A stretch of DNA of 64,000 bases. Source: CAUZIZ01 sp965219855. GTDB taxonomy: Bacteria > Acidobacteriota > UBA6911 > RPQK01 > JAJDTT01. Location of the stretch: NCBI GenBank assembly GCA_965219855.1, contig CBDCOR010000021.1, positions 372,001 through 436,000 on the forward strand, given 5' to 3'. Made by a program: the position numbers and the translations under genes. Under the pieces are notes generated by a model. It saw nothing but the letters and a program-made list of their open reading frames with translations, was not told the DNA's origin and did no database searches. Positions 27,399 to 35,590 of this stretch are shown one piece after another. The number at the start of each line of letters is the position of its first letter. Position 1 is the stretch's first letter.

Positions 27399-27534
27399 AG
27401 CGATCCGCTTTCAGGCACAGATAGACAAAGAGTTTGAAGGCGCCGTCGCTGACGCTCTCCATCGCCTGTAGCAACGGAGCACCGGCGGCGGCGAACCAGC
27501 CACCTTGGACTTTCAACTGCGGTGTTGGACTCAT
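27399..27534 (-). pseudogene. Third gene of the IS21 element, N-terminal fragment
   Basis: The 46 codons start with an ATG that overlaps the istB stop by four bases (ATGA) and read GGWFAAAGAPLLQAMESVSD, then GAFKLFVYLCLKADRW, before the joint with IS1380. The segment looks like the start of a helix-turn-helix replication-initiator-like protein (residues SDGAFKLFVYLCL). Canonical IS21 elements have only istA and istB, so this was probably an accessory gene. The family assignment is tentative. Confidence 0.55.
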
Positions 27535-28286
27535 GATTCGTCCTTTGCTTTGGTGGGAGGATGACGATGCCGGCGCATGGAAGCCCCTTCGAGCTCAATG
27601 CGGTAGGCATTATGGACCAGACGATCCAGGATGGAATCAGCGGTGGTCGGATCTCCGATCTGCTCATGCCAATGGGCGACGGGAAGCTGGGAGGTCAGGA
27701 TCGTGGATCGACTGTCGTAGCGATCCTCGCAGATCTCGTAGAAGTCCCGTCGCTCGCTCTCGGCCAAGGGATTCATGGCCCAGTCATCGACGATCAGCAC
27801 GTCGGTGCGGGCGATCTTACGCAGGAGCTTGTCGAGCGAGCCGTCGGCTCGAGCCAAAGCCAGATCGCGAAAGAGTCGAGCGGCACGAGTGTACAGAGCC
27901 GTCCACCCGTCGCGAGCGGCCTTCTGAGCAAAGGCACAGGCCAAGAAGGTTTTCCCGACTCCACAGGGACCGATGATCAGGAGATTGTGGTGGGTCTGGA
28001 TCCAACGGCAGGTGGCGAGGCTGGCAATCAGCGAGCGATCCAGCCCCCGAGGTCGGCGATAGTTGACATCTTCCAGACAGGCCGAGAGCTTCAATCGGGC
28101 ATTCTTCAGACGACGCTCCAAGGCCCGATTCTCTCGCCAGGTCCACTGCCGATCCACCAACAGGGCAAAGCGTTCTTCAAAGCTCAGTTGGGCCATCTCC
28201 GGGTCGGAGAGTTGCTCGGTGAAGGCCTCAGCCATGGCCCTGAGCCGCATGGCGTGAAGTTTTTCGACGGTGGGATTAACCAACAT
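27531..28286 (-). CDS. istB: IS21 helper ATPase IstB
   Basis: The 251-residue AAA+ ATPase has an N-terminal helical segment (VEKLHAMRLRAMAEAF), Walker A GPCGVGKTFLA, Walker B VLIVDDWAMNPL and a sensor region TILTSQLPVAHWHEQIGD. IstB assists IstA in target selection and strand transfer. It overlaps istA by 11 bp and a downstream accessory fragment by 4 bp. It appears intact. Confidence 0.93.
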   Translation of the reverse strand: MLVNPTVEKLHAMRLRAMAEAFTEQLSDPEMAQLSFEERFALLVDRQWTWRENRALERRLKNARLKLSACLEDVNYRRPRGLDRSLIASLATCRWIQTHHNLLIIGPCGVGKTFLACAFAQKAARDGWTALYTRAARLFRDLALARADGSLDKLLRKIARTDVLIVDDWAMNPLAESERRDFYEICEDRYDSRSTILTSQLPVAHWHEQIGDPTTADSILDRLVHNAYRIELEGASMRRHRHPPTKAKDES

Positions 28287-29847
28287 GAGAGGCTCCTTTC
28301 TCGCCTTCGAAGTACTCGGCCCCTCGCACGTTGGCGTGCTCGATCGGAGGACGTTCCGGCAACGGTTGCGGTTCCGCTTGACGGTCCAGACCGTTCTTCA
28401 ACATGGACTGGATACTCTTGTAGGAGCAGGCCTGAAGTCGCAGGGCCCGACGGCAAGCCTGCTCCAAACGGTCTTCCCCAAAGCTGGAGCCCAGGCGCAG
28501 GATACCCAAGCAGGAGCGATAGCTTTGCTCGGGATAGCGACGGGATTGGAGGATCTTCTCGACCACCGATGCGGTATGGGGCCCGACTTTCTGAGCCCAG
28601 TGGATCAGACGCGAGGGTGACCACTCCAGATAGCGGCGATGGCATTCGGGCCGGTGCTCGTCCAAGGTCGTGGCCTTGCCCGGCTGATAGGAGCGACGGT
28701 GAGAGGTCACGCGGCGACCTTGATGGAAGATCTCCACGGTGGTGACGGTGGTGCGCAGCTCGACCTTCTGACCCACCAGGACATAAGGGACGCTGTAGCA
28801 GTGGCGGTCGAACTCGATGTGGTAATCGATGTTGACGCGGGCCTTCTTCCACTGGGCGAAGACGTAGCGTTGGGCCGGCAGGGGCCCCAGAGCCGGACGA
28901 TCCAGGTCCTGGAAGCGCTGGCGGCGGTTGCCGGGGAGCTTGTGAAAGTTTCGAGTGTTGAGACGCTCCAGCAGCTCGGCAATGGCTTCGTTGAGCTCTC
29001 CCAGGGAAAAGAAGGTCCGGTGACGCAAGGCGGCCAAGATCCAGCGCTCGACGACTAACACACCCGACTCCGCCTTCGCTTTATCTCGAGGACGGCGCAC
29101 TCGAGCCGGGATCACCGCGACGCCGTAGTGCGAGGCCCAATCCGAATAGCTCGCATTGAGATCCGGTTCATAGCGACAGGGGCGATGGACCGCATCTTTG
29201 GTGTTGTCTGGAACCACGACGCAGGGGCAACCCCCCAGGAACTCCAGAGCCCGAGTGTGGGCCGCGAGCCACGAGGGTAAGTCCTGCCTTAGGGAGGCTT
29301 CCGCATAGGTATAGTTGCTTGCCCCCAGCCCGGCCACGAAGATCGAGGCCTCTTGGGTTTCCCCCGTATGGCGATCCACGATCGGGACCGTGTCGCCGGC
29401 ATAGTCCACGAAGAGCTTCTCGCCGGCCCGGTGTTCCTGCCGCAGCACCAGATCCAGCTTGCCCCGCCAGCGATGGTACAGATCGCAGAACTGACTGTAC
29501 TGATAGCCCTCCGGATACGCCTGCTTGTACTCATCCCAGAGCAGCATCAAGGTCACATGTTTGTGTCGGCAGCGCTCCTCATGGACGGTGGCGAAGTCGG
29601 GGAGGGGACGTTGCTCCGGGGGAGATTTACCCGTGGGAGGAAACACCCGGTTCTGAATCGTCCGGTCATCCCACCCCTCAGGGAGTGGCCAACTCAGACC
29701 GGCTCCTTGGGCCCGGCGCACATACTCTGCCACGGTGCTGCGCGCGAGGGCACAGCTACGGGCGATCTGCCGATCCGAAAGATGAAGCTGAAACTTCAGG
29801 CGTAGGACATTTTTGATTTTGCGCATGGACTTCCTTTGGTTCGGCAC
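28276..29847 (-). CDS. istA: IS21 transposase IstA
   Basis: The 523-residue protein has an N-terminal helix-turn-helix (LSDRQIARSCALARSTVAEY) and a DDE catalytic core: EKLFVDYAGDTVPIVD (first Asp), GCPCVVVPDNTKDAV (second Asp), and PRDKAKAESGVLVVERW (Glu). A C-terminal Mu-type beta-barrel region follows (YSVPYVLVGQKVELR). Complete by length. Together with istB it could still be active in trans, although this element lacks one end. Confidence 0.93.
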   Translation of the reverse strand: MPNQRKSMRKIKNVLRLKFQLHLSDRQIARSCALARSTVAEYVRRAQGAGLSWPLPEGWDDRTIQNRVFPPTGKSPPEQRPLPDFATVHEERCRHKHVTLMLLWDEYKQAYPEGYQYSQFCDLYHRWRGKLDLVLRQEHRAGEKLFVDYAGDTVPIVDRHTGETQEASIFVAGLGASNYTYAEASLRQDLPSWLAAHTRALEFLGGCPCVVVPDNTKDAVHRPCRYEPDLNASYSDWASHYGVAVIPARVRRPRDKAKAESGVLVVERWILAALRHRTFFSLGELNEAIAELLERLNTRNFHKLPGNRRQRFQDLDRPALGPLPAQRYVFAQWKKARVNIDYHIEFDRHCYSVPYVLVGQKVELRTTVTTVEIFHQGRRVTSHRRSYQPGKATTLDEHRPECHRRYLEWSPSRLIHWAQKVGPHTASVVEKILQSRRYPEQSYRSCLGILRLGSSFGEDRLEQACRRALRLQACSYKSIQSMLKNGLDRQAEPQPLPERPPIEHANVRGAEYFEGEKGASHVG

Positions 29848-29935
29848 GATCGCTCCTCCGAAAAGGAGTCATGGTACCGAAGGAGTCCAACGTCGCTTCC
29901 GTCCGCTCTGGAAACCGATTCCGGGAAACCGGCCG

Positions 29936-30059
29936 CCTTTCCGGGAAACCGGCCACCCTTCCGGAAACCCCGTTTCTAGTGGGCGGTTTCCCGCCGGATT
30001 GGGTGGCCGGTTTGCTCCGGAATCAGTGGCCGGTTTCCTCTGGAATCACCGGCCGGTTT
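29936..30059. repeat. IS21 terminal repeats in two orientations
   Basis: Units of 20-22 bp built on GAAACCGGCC occur upstream of istA. Three face one way (29938-29985) and four face the other (29982-30059). Multiple terminal repeats near each end are normal binding sites for IstA; a head-to-head set at one end is less usual. Confidence 0.7.
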
Positions 30060-30074
30060 CGTCCAGAATACGCA

Positions 30075-30298
30075 GAACTAAAACGACTTATAGCCACTTA
30101 GAACATAAACTGCGTCGCTTTCGAGCGACACAGTGGGTACTGCGAGGAGTGGACCTTCGGACAGTGAAGGAACTGTTGGGACATGCCGACATCAAGACCA
30201 CGATGCGCTATGCCCATTTTGCTCCTACCCATGCGGACGAGCAGCGGGAGCTTGTGCAGAGCGGGCGAGAAGTGGGCGACGGGTCTCGGGCCTTTTGA
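30075..30298 (+). pseudogene. Tyrosine recombinase (integrase), C-terminal remnant
   Basis: The last roughly 65 codons match the C-terminal catalytic box of phage-type tyrosine recombinases: LRRFRATQWVLRGVDLRTVK, then ELLGHADIKTTMRYAHF, which contains the conserved LGH and the catalytic Tyr. The N-terminal part is lost at the IS21 end. The fragment ends 30 bp from the 3' end of tRNA-Arg and points towards it, the usual arrangement of an island integrase at its attachment site. Confidence 0.85.
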
Positions 30299-30327
30299 CG
30301 GATATCGTTGCAAGTCATTGAAAAGAC

Positions 30328-30404
<77 letters not shown>

Positions 30405-30540
30405 ACAAAGGGATTCAGTTGATTATCTCATTTCTGCGCGAGACTTCGTTGAGAGTCCTTTCCAACACTTCTTTCAGAATTGCCCCGCCGAGAATGATGC
30501 CTTGATTCACTCGACTGACAATGCGAGAGACAATCTGAGC

Positions 30541-32025
30541 TTATCCACTCTGCCTGGGATGCCGAGTTCTAAGGATCGACAGCAGCGTCCAAATCCCGCC
30601 ACGAATGTAGAAAGCCACCAGCAAGAACAAAAGTGGCTCGACCATGACTCTCATACGGTGGCCCTCTCCCATTTCCAAAAGAATGGCTGCAATGGATACC
30701 CACAACGCAGTGAAACCCACGTAAAGTAATAACACCTCGTTGGCCGTCGCCTTAAACCCATTTTGCACCACGCGACGGACCGTTCTAATTGTTCCTAACA
30801 GTGCTAGCAGCAAACCTCCCAGCACAGTATATCCCGGCCTGCTTTTGGCGGGCGACGCTCTCATTGAATCGCTCGGCTCCGCTACTTGTCCATAGAAGAA
30901 AACGTCAAAGAATCCGACCAGACTCGGAATTTTCGTCGAATTCCTTGCCAAGAATCCATAGTTGTCGAGCGGTGGTAGTAGGAAGGTCCAGAAGTTGTCC
31001 TCGACCGAATTGAGATAGATTCTCGGGTAGGTTCTCAGGCAATAGAGAACATCTCTCATCCGGACGCGGCTGTGGGCCAGGATCAGCGAGTGGTTGAAGT
31101 TCGGTACGTTCTCCCTCCCTTGCTTATGCATTTCGTCGAGCGCTGCTACCCCCGTTTCCTGGGGCATCGGGAGGAAGTTCGACAGCGTACTGGGAGAGGC
31201 AAAGGCTTTCACGGCTGCTACAGACGCCAGTCGATTGCTGTCAATCAGTTCTGCCTTGACCCCTCGAGGCATTGGATCAATCGCGAGTTTCGAAATACTC
31301 AACCATCCCCAGGAGCTGACCGAAAAGGTCCCAAAGACAACGTAGTTCTTCAAGTAGACGGAGAATATCAACACGAATGCGAAGCCGGCCGCAATCGCGG
31401 TTTTCCGACGCAGTTGTTGGCCAAGCGCCAATACCAGTACGAAAATGAGGAAAAACCAGGCCAAGTGGAAGACGCTTCTTGACAGTATGACTATTGCAGC
31501 CAGAAGGAAGAAGATGGACCCAGCACCCAGAGATCGTCTTTTCAAGAATACTCCGAGGAAAAACGTAGAGATGGTCAGCAAGCCTGCCACTGGGAACGTA
31601 TAGAACAGCCAGTTCTCATAGATAATAGAGGTAGGGTTGATCATGAACAGCACGGTCAGTACGGTTGCCGGGACACACCGGAAACCGAACCGGACCAAGA
31701 GGTGGAACATACACAAGTACGTACCAAGACCGAGCAGAAGGAAGCAGATTTGATAGAAGACATGAGCGCCGTCAGGGCCGCAGAGTTTTAGTCCAACCCC
31801 CAGGAATAGATTGAACCCGGGAGGTTGTGAGTGGAGGTAAAAGAGGCTCCTTAAGAGATCCGATTCGAGTAAGACTGGGTCGACGTATTGCCAGAAGTCG
31901 TTCAAGACCTGAGAAACGAACTCTATACCCGCTGCAGCATAGAGAGCGCGAGAAGTCACAAAGACTACGCCGATGAGAACGGCCCAACGGCCGTGTCCCC
32001 GCCACCTATTAGTCTTCTCCGTCAT
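30541..32025 (-). CDS. Polytopic membrane protein, glycosyltransferase-like
   Basis: The roughly 494-residue protein has about ten hydrophobic helices and a large loop (about 260-370). The helix pattern, with an early acidic loop and the LFYLHSQPPGFNLFLGVGLK segment, resembles GT-C-fold glycosyltransferases of the ArnT/PMT group that use polyprenyl-linked sugars; the typical Asp-Glu motif is not clear. The ATG at 32025 (MTEKTNRWRG) is preferred to one 60 bases upstream. Base composition is lower in GC than the neighbours, which hints at transfer. It lies just beyond the tRNA-Arg island boundary. Confidence 0.65.
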   Translation of the reverse strand: MTEKTNRWRGHGRWAVLIGVVFVTSRALYAAAGIEFVSQVLNDFWQYVDPVLLESDLLRSLFYLHSQPPGFNLFLGVGLKLCGPDGAHVFYQICFLLLGLGTYLCMFHLLVRFGFRCVPATVLTVLFMINPTSIIYENWLFYTFPVAGLLTISTFFLGVFLKRRSLGAGSIFFLLAAIVILSRSVFHLAWFFLIFVLVLALGQQLRRKTAIAAGFAFVLIFSVYLKNYVVFGTFSVSSWGWLSISKLAIDPMPRGVKAELIDSNRLASVAAVKAFASPSTLSNFLPMPQETGVAALDEMHKQGRENVPNFNHSLILAHSRVRMRDVLYCLRTYPRIYLNSVEDNFWTFLLPPLDNYGFLARNSTKIPSLVGFFDVFFYGQVAEPSDSMRASPAKSRPGYTVLGGLLLALLGTIRTVRRVVQNGFKATANEVLLLYVGFTALWVSIAAILLEMGEGHRMRVMVEPLLFLLVAFYIRGGIWTLLSILRTRHPRQSG

Positions 32026-32251
32026 GGGCAGATAAGATTGACTGCCTCCAGTGAGAGAATCTGTGCGAGTCCTTCCAAAATCCACCGGAAGGTGGCGTCC
32101 GGGAGTATCTTACAAGACTTTGAGTCGCGCGAGGGTCGCCAAAACGGGCTTCGAATCCTAATTCTCTTTCTCGAACGATCCGACCCCCAGCAGCCGCTTG
32201 ATAGAGACTTCTAGGTCTTTCCAGGAGCCTGCTTTAGCGGGCTGGGGGGGA

Positions 32252-32500
32252 CTAAGCTGAAACTTTATTGGCGAATGTAGCTTTGGCCTCCAGGCCGAAG
32301 TCTTATTTTTCCGAGCCTTTAGCTCGGACGGCGGCCTGGAGCCCACCGCTACGTCCCTCGACTGAAGTTTCTTTCAGGTACGATCCGGCGCAGCCGGTGG
32401 CGGGGCTAAGCTGAAACTTCATCGAGCAGTGACCGACGTAGGAGATGCTGCTATCGATGTTCGTGGCTAAAGACAATCAAAGTTTCGTTCTCGAATGGGG
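32252..32500. repeat. Repeated palindromic element, copy B (double unit)
   Basis: Unit one (32254-32372) is the same hairpin as copy A at 14091, beginning AAGCTGAAACTT and ending CTGAAGTTTC. Unit two (32409-32500) begins AAGCTGAAACTTCAT and ends AAGTTTCGTTCTCGAATGGGG, the same end as copy A. The 488-bp gap before the aconitase X gene holds this element and nothing else recognisable. Confidence 0.75.
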
Positions 32501-32573
32501 ACCACTGCTTCCTGGGGGCCCCTCTAATCAGTAGCTTGCCACCCAAGTACAAGCTAGAGTACTGTCCTTAACG

Positions 32574-33815
32574 ATGCAACTCACTGCTGAACAAGATGCT
32601 GTATTGAAGGGCGATCGTGGCCCCTTTTTGGCTAAGTATCTGAAGTGGTCGATACTCTGGGGCGAGGCCATGGGAGCTACCCGGCTGGTGCCGGTCACCA
32701 ATGTTCACTGCATCCTGCGTACGCCCAGCCTGCCGGGACTGTCGGATCACACCCTGGATACCTACTTTGACGAGTTTCGGCAGCTCTGTCAGGAAAGTGT
32801 AACCTGCACTACCTTGACCCACGCCAATTGTCGGGACCTGGCTGCGCTTCGGGAGAAGGGCTTGAATGAGAAGGAGCTGCAATTCCAGCCGGAACTGCAG
32901 CAGCTGGCACAGAAGGCGGGGGTCCGGACGACCTGGACCTGTGCGCCCTACCAGGTGGGAGGGATGCCTGTCTTCGGCGAAATCTGTGCCTGGACTGAGT
33001 CTTCTGCGGTGGTCTACGCCAACTCCATGGTGGGAGCCCGCTCCACCCGCAATGGAATGGAGAGCTCGTTAGCCGCGGCGTTTCTCGGCTGGGTGCCGGA
33101 GTTCGGAGTCCTGCTGGACGAGCATCGCAAGGCCACGGTCCGAGTCGATGTCGACGTGGAAATGCGGTCAACCACTGACTGGGGTGCGCTGGGATACTTC
33201 GCGGGCGAGCTTGCGGGTTCACAGATTCCGGTCTTTGAACAGGTCGAGAAGATCTCTCTCGAGGAAGCGAAACAGCTCTCTGCATCACTTCCATATGCCG
33301 GCCGCGGCACCGCGATGTTCCACATGGTTGGCATCACCCCCGAGGCTCCCACTCTGGAAAGTGCCCTCGATCCTGACCAGCCCGCCGAACGGCTGGTCTT
33401 TGACGAAAAGGCCCGTCAGGAAACCTACCGGAAGATGAACACCATGGATGAGGGGGAGGAGATCGATGCCATTACGCTAGGATGCCCCTTCAGTTCCCTG
33501 GAGGAGATGCGAGAGATCTCCGAGGTTCTTACCAACCGCAAGGTCGCTCCGGGAGTCACACTGCTTGTCTGTACCGCAAGAGACACGCTGACAGAGGCCA
33601 GGAGTCTGGGCTATACCGAAATAATCGAGGCGGCAGGCGCGACCATTCTCTGCGATATCTGCCCCGGTGCCCAGGGCCATATGCGTCCCCGCAACTTCAT
33701 CTCGAACTCCTTCAAACAGGCCTTCTACGGCCGCAGCGCTCTCCGATCCCGAACCGCCGTGGCAACGCTGGAACGTTGCGTCGAAGGGGCGGTCAGAGGA
33801 CGTTGGATGAGATGA
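32574..33815 (+). CDS. Aconitase X large (catalytic) subunit
   Basis: The 413-residue protein belongs to AcnX (DUF521). It shows TWTCAPYQVGGMPVFGEICA, WTESSAVVYANSMVGARSTR, TLGCPFSSLEEM and the Cys-rich ILCDICPGAQGHM, regions that hold Fe-S ligands and the substrate. Bacterial AcnX enzymes are cis-3-hydroxy-L-proline dehydratases; archaeal ones act on mevalonate 5-phosphate. The His usual in GCPH is Phe here, so the substrate could differ. The stop overlaps the small-subunit ATG (ATGA), so the two chains are made together. Confidence 0.88.
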   Translation: MQLTAEQDAVLKGDRGPFLAKYLKWSILWGEAMGATRLVPVTNVHCILRTPSLPGLSDHTLDTYFDEFRQLCQESVTCTTLTHANCRDLAALREKGLNEKELQFQPELQQLAQKAGVRTTWTCAPYQVGGMPVFGEICAWTESSAVVYANSMVGARSTRNGMESSLAAAFLGWVPEFGVLLDEHRKATVRVDVDVEMRSTTDWGALGYFAGELAGSQIPVFEQVEKISLEEAKQLSASLPYAGRGTAMFHMVGITPEAPTLESALDPDQPAERLVFDEKARQETYRKMNTMDEGEEIDAITLGCPFSSLEEMREISEVLTNRKVAPGVTLLVCTARDTLTEARSLGYTEIIEAAGATILCDICPGAQGHMRPRNFISNSFKQAFYGRSALRSRTAVATLERCVEGAVRGRWMR

Positions 33816-34225
33816 AGGAGAAGAAGGTCATCAGCGGGAAGCGGATCGTGGACGGCAAGGCTTCGGGGGAGGCCATCGTCAGTGATGCAGCGCTCTGCTT
33901 CAGGTCCCAGTTCGATCCCACCACAGGGAAGGTGATCGATTCCCAGCATCCGCTCTACGAACGAAGTCTGGCCCAGAAGGTGCTGGTGATGCCCTCAACC
34001 ACCGGCTCCTCCGGCAATACGATGCATATCAGGGTTGCCGCTCTGGAGAAACAGGCTCCGGCAGCGCTGATCAATCTCGAACCGGATTCTCCTTCGGTAT
34101 TGGGCTGCGTGATCGCCGAAATACCCTTCATACAGGTCGGCAGCGAGGACCTGAAGTCGATTCAGGACGGCGACTGGGTCGAAGTGGACGCCTCGAACGA
34201 GTCGATCACCGTCTACGAGAAGTGA
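33812..34225 (+). CDS. Aconitase X small (swivel) subunit
   Basis: The 137-residue DUF126 swivelling domain starts MKEKKVISGKRIVDGKASGEA and contains the substrate-contact loop PSTTGSSGNTMHIRVAAL and EPDSPSVLGCVIAEIPFI. It closes over the catalytic subunit to form the active site. The ATG at 33812 overlaps the large-subunit stop. No proline racemase or ketimine reductase gene, the usual partners in hydroxyproline use, lies next to it. Confidence 0.88.
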   Translation: MKEKKVISGKRIVDGKASGEAIVSDAALCFRSQFDPTTGKVIDSQHPLYERSLAQKVLVMPSTTGSSGNTMHIRVAALEKQAPAALINLEPDSPSVLGCVIAEIPFIQVGSEDLKSIQDGDWVEVDASNESITVYEK

Positions 34226-34276
34226 ACCCCAGCCCAAAGTTACATTAGATCCGAAACCTATGGGGCCCGGAGGCGC

Positions 34277-35470
34277 TCAGCCGATGCTCTGCTGTTGTCC
34301 CGTCTCCGAGGAGCGATAAGCTCCAAAAATCACTCGGAGCACCTGCAGGCAATCCCGGCCTGTGAGAGGGGCGTCTTGCGTCCCCGCCGAGGCCTTGATC
34401 GCTGCTTGCACCAGGAGTTGGTAACTGTTGACGTCGGTGGGAATAGGGATCGATTGGATTCCTTCCGGCGCATCTGGGTGTGTCGATTGCCAATCCAACT
34501 GCTGCTTCGAGTCTGATTTGTGTCGAGAACCGCTGATTCGAAGCCAACCCTTCGAGCCCCAAATGGTGAGTGCGGATTGGTACCCACCCTGCTCGAGATA
34601 ATAGCCACCGTGAAAGGTGCCAACCATTCCGCTCTTGAACTGGAGCGCCAACGCTTCCGCATCCTCGATTTCGACCGGTTGCCCACCGACATTCCTGCAA
34701 ACGGCGAAGACCTTCGCGATGGGATCGTCAGCCAGGTACCGAATCAGATCCAAATTGTGTATGCCCAGCCAGATCAGATGTCCTCCTCCGGCCTTATCCT
34801 TGAAGGCAAACCAGGAGTCCTGATAACTGGGTCGGGTCAAGCGCGTCTGGTCCTTTACCTGGAACACCTGGGTGCCATAAAGCTTTCCCAGAAATCCGGA
34901 ACGGATCAACTCCTTCGCCTTGACCGCTGAAGGGTGCAGCCTTCCGGGGAGGGCCAACATCAGGTGCAGATTCCTGGATTCGGCGAGCTGCACCAGAGGC
35001 TCGAAGTCTTCTGCTCGCACACAAGCTGGTTTCTCGGCTACTACGCTGCAGTTTCCTTCCAATGCCTTCCGTATTCGATCCGGCGCGAGGTGTGCCTCCA
35101 GGGAGATGAGCACCATCTGAGGCTTGAACTTCTCGATCATTTGACGGTAATCCCGAAACTTTCCGAGATCCGGGAACCGTTGCCCCAGCGCGCTCTGCGC
35201 CTGCTCAAAGGTTGCGCCGGTCTCATCCGAGATGGCAACCCCCGCGAGACCCTCACTAGTCGCCAGGGCGTCGAGGTAGATTCCAAGGTGGGGTCCCCCT
35301 TTCTGGGTGATAACCCCGACCCTGATGAGACTCTTTCCTTTATCCGAAGCTGTTGAGGATCGGGTTGCGGAGAGCAATTCGCTCGCAGAGAATCCTGTCC
35401 CCACAGTGAGCGAAGAGAGCACCATGCCGCCGGCACCGGTCGTCTTCTTCAGGAAGGTTCTTCTCTTCAT
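34277..35470 (-). CDS. Gfo/Idh/MocA-family oxidoreductase with Tat signal
   Basis: The 397-residue protein begins with a twin-arginine signal (KRRTFLKKTTGAGGMVLSSL). A Rossmann domain follows (IRVGVITQKGGPH), then VVAEKPACVRAEDF, the conserved E-K-P motif, and the C-terminal Gfo/Idh alpha/beta domain (GGGHLIWLGIHNLDLIRYL). It would be an exported NAD(P)-dependent sugar-type oxidoreductase. The GxGxxG loop is altered, so cofactor use is uncertain. Convergent with the aconitase X pair and divergent from the next Gfo/Idh gene. Confidence 0.88.
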   Translation of the reverse strand: MKRRTFLKKTTGAGGMVLSSLTVGTGFSASELLSATRSSTASDKGKSLIRVGVITQKGGPHLGIYLDALATSEGLAGVAISDETGATFEQAQSALGQRFPDLGKFRDYRQMIEKFKPQMVLISLEAHLAPDRIRKALEGNCSVVAEKPACVRAEDFEPLVQLAESRNLHLMLALPGRLHPSAVKAKELIRSGFLGKLYGTQVFQVKDQTRLTRPSYQDSWFAFKDKAGGGHLIWLGIHNLDLIRYLADDPIAKVFAVCRNVGGQPVEIEDAEALALQFKSGMVGTFHGGYYLEQGGYQSALTIWGSKGWLRISGSRHKSDSKQQLDWQSTHPDAPEGIQSIPIPTDVNSYQLLVQAAIKASAGTQDAPLTGRDCLQVLRVIFGAYRSSETGQQQSIG

Positions 35471-35590
35471 GATCTCAGAGTTTAGCAGTCCCCCTTAGAG
35501 AAATCGATGAAGTCGGACTCAGGTGGTCCCGAGCGCTACACAGAATGTTATTATTGGTCGCCTTCTGCGCCAGGATTGAGGACTACTCTT

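Larger units (their letters stand above)
27399..30074 (-). mobile_element. IS21-family element, copy 1, left part lost
   Basis: The element carries istA and istB on the minus strand and an array of terminal binding repeats upstream of istA. The end lies near 30074, where the minus strand begins TGCGTATTCTGGACG. The other end is missing because the sequence joins IS1380 copy 3 at 27398. No target duplication can be identified. Confidence 0.85.

Noticed and set aside
26923..27534. 203-codon hybrid protein as a real gene
   Set aside because: It joins a transposase tail to an IS21 gene start at an abrupt breakpoint and is better explained as an accidental fusion.
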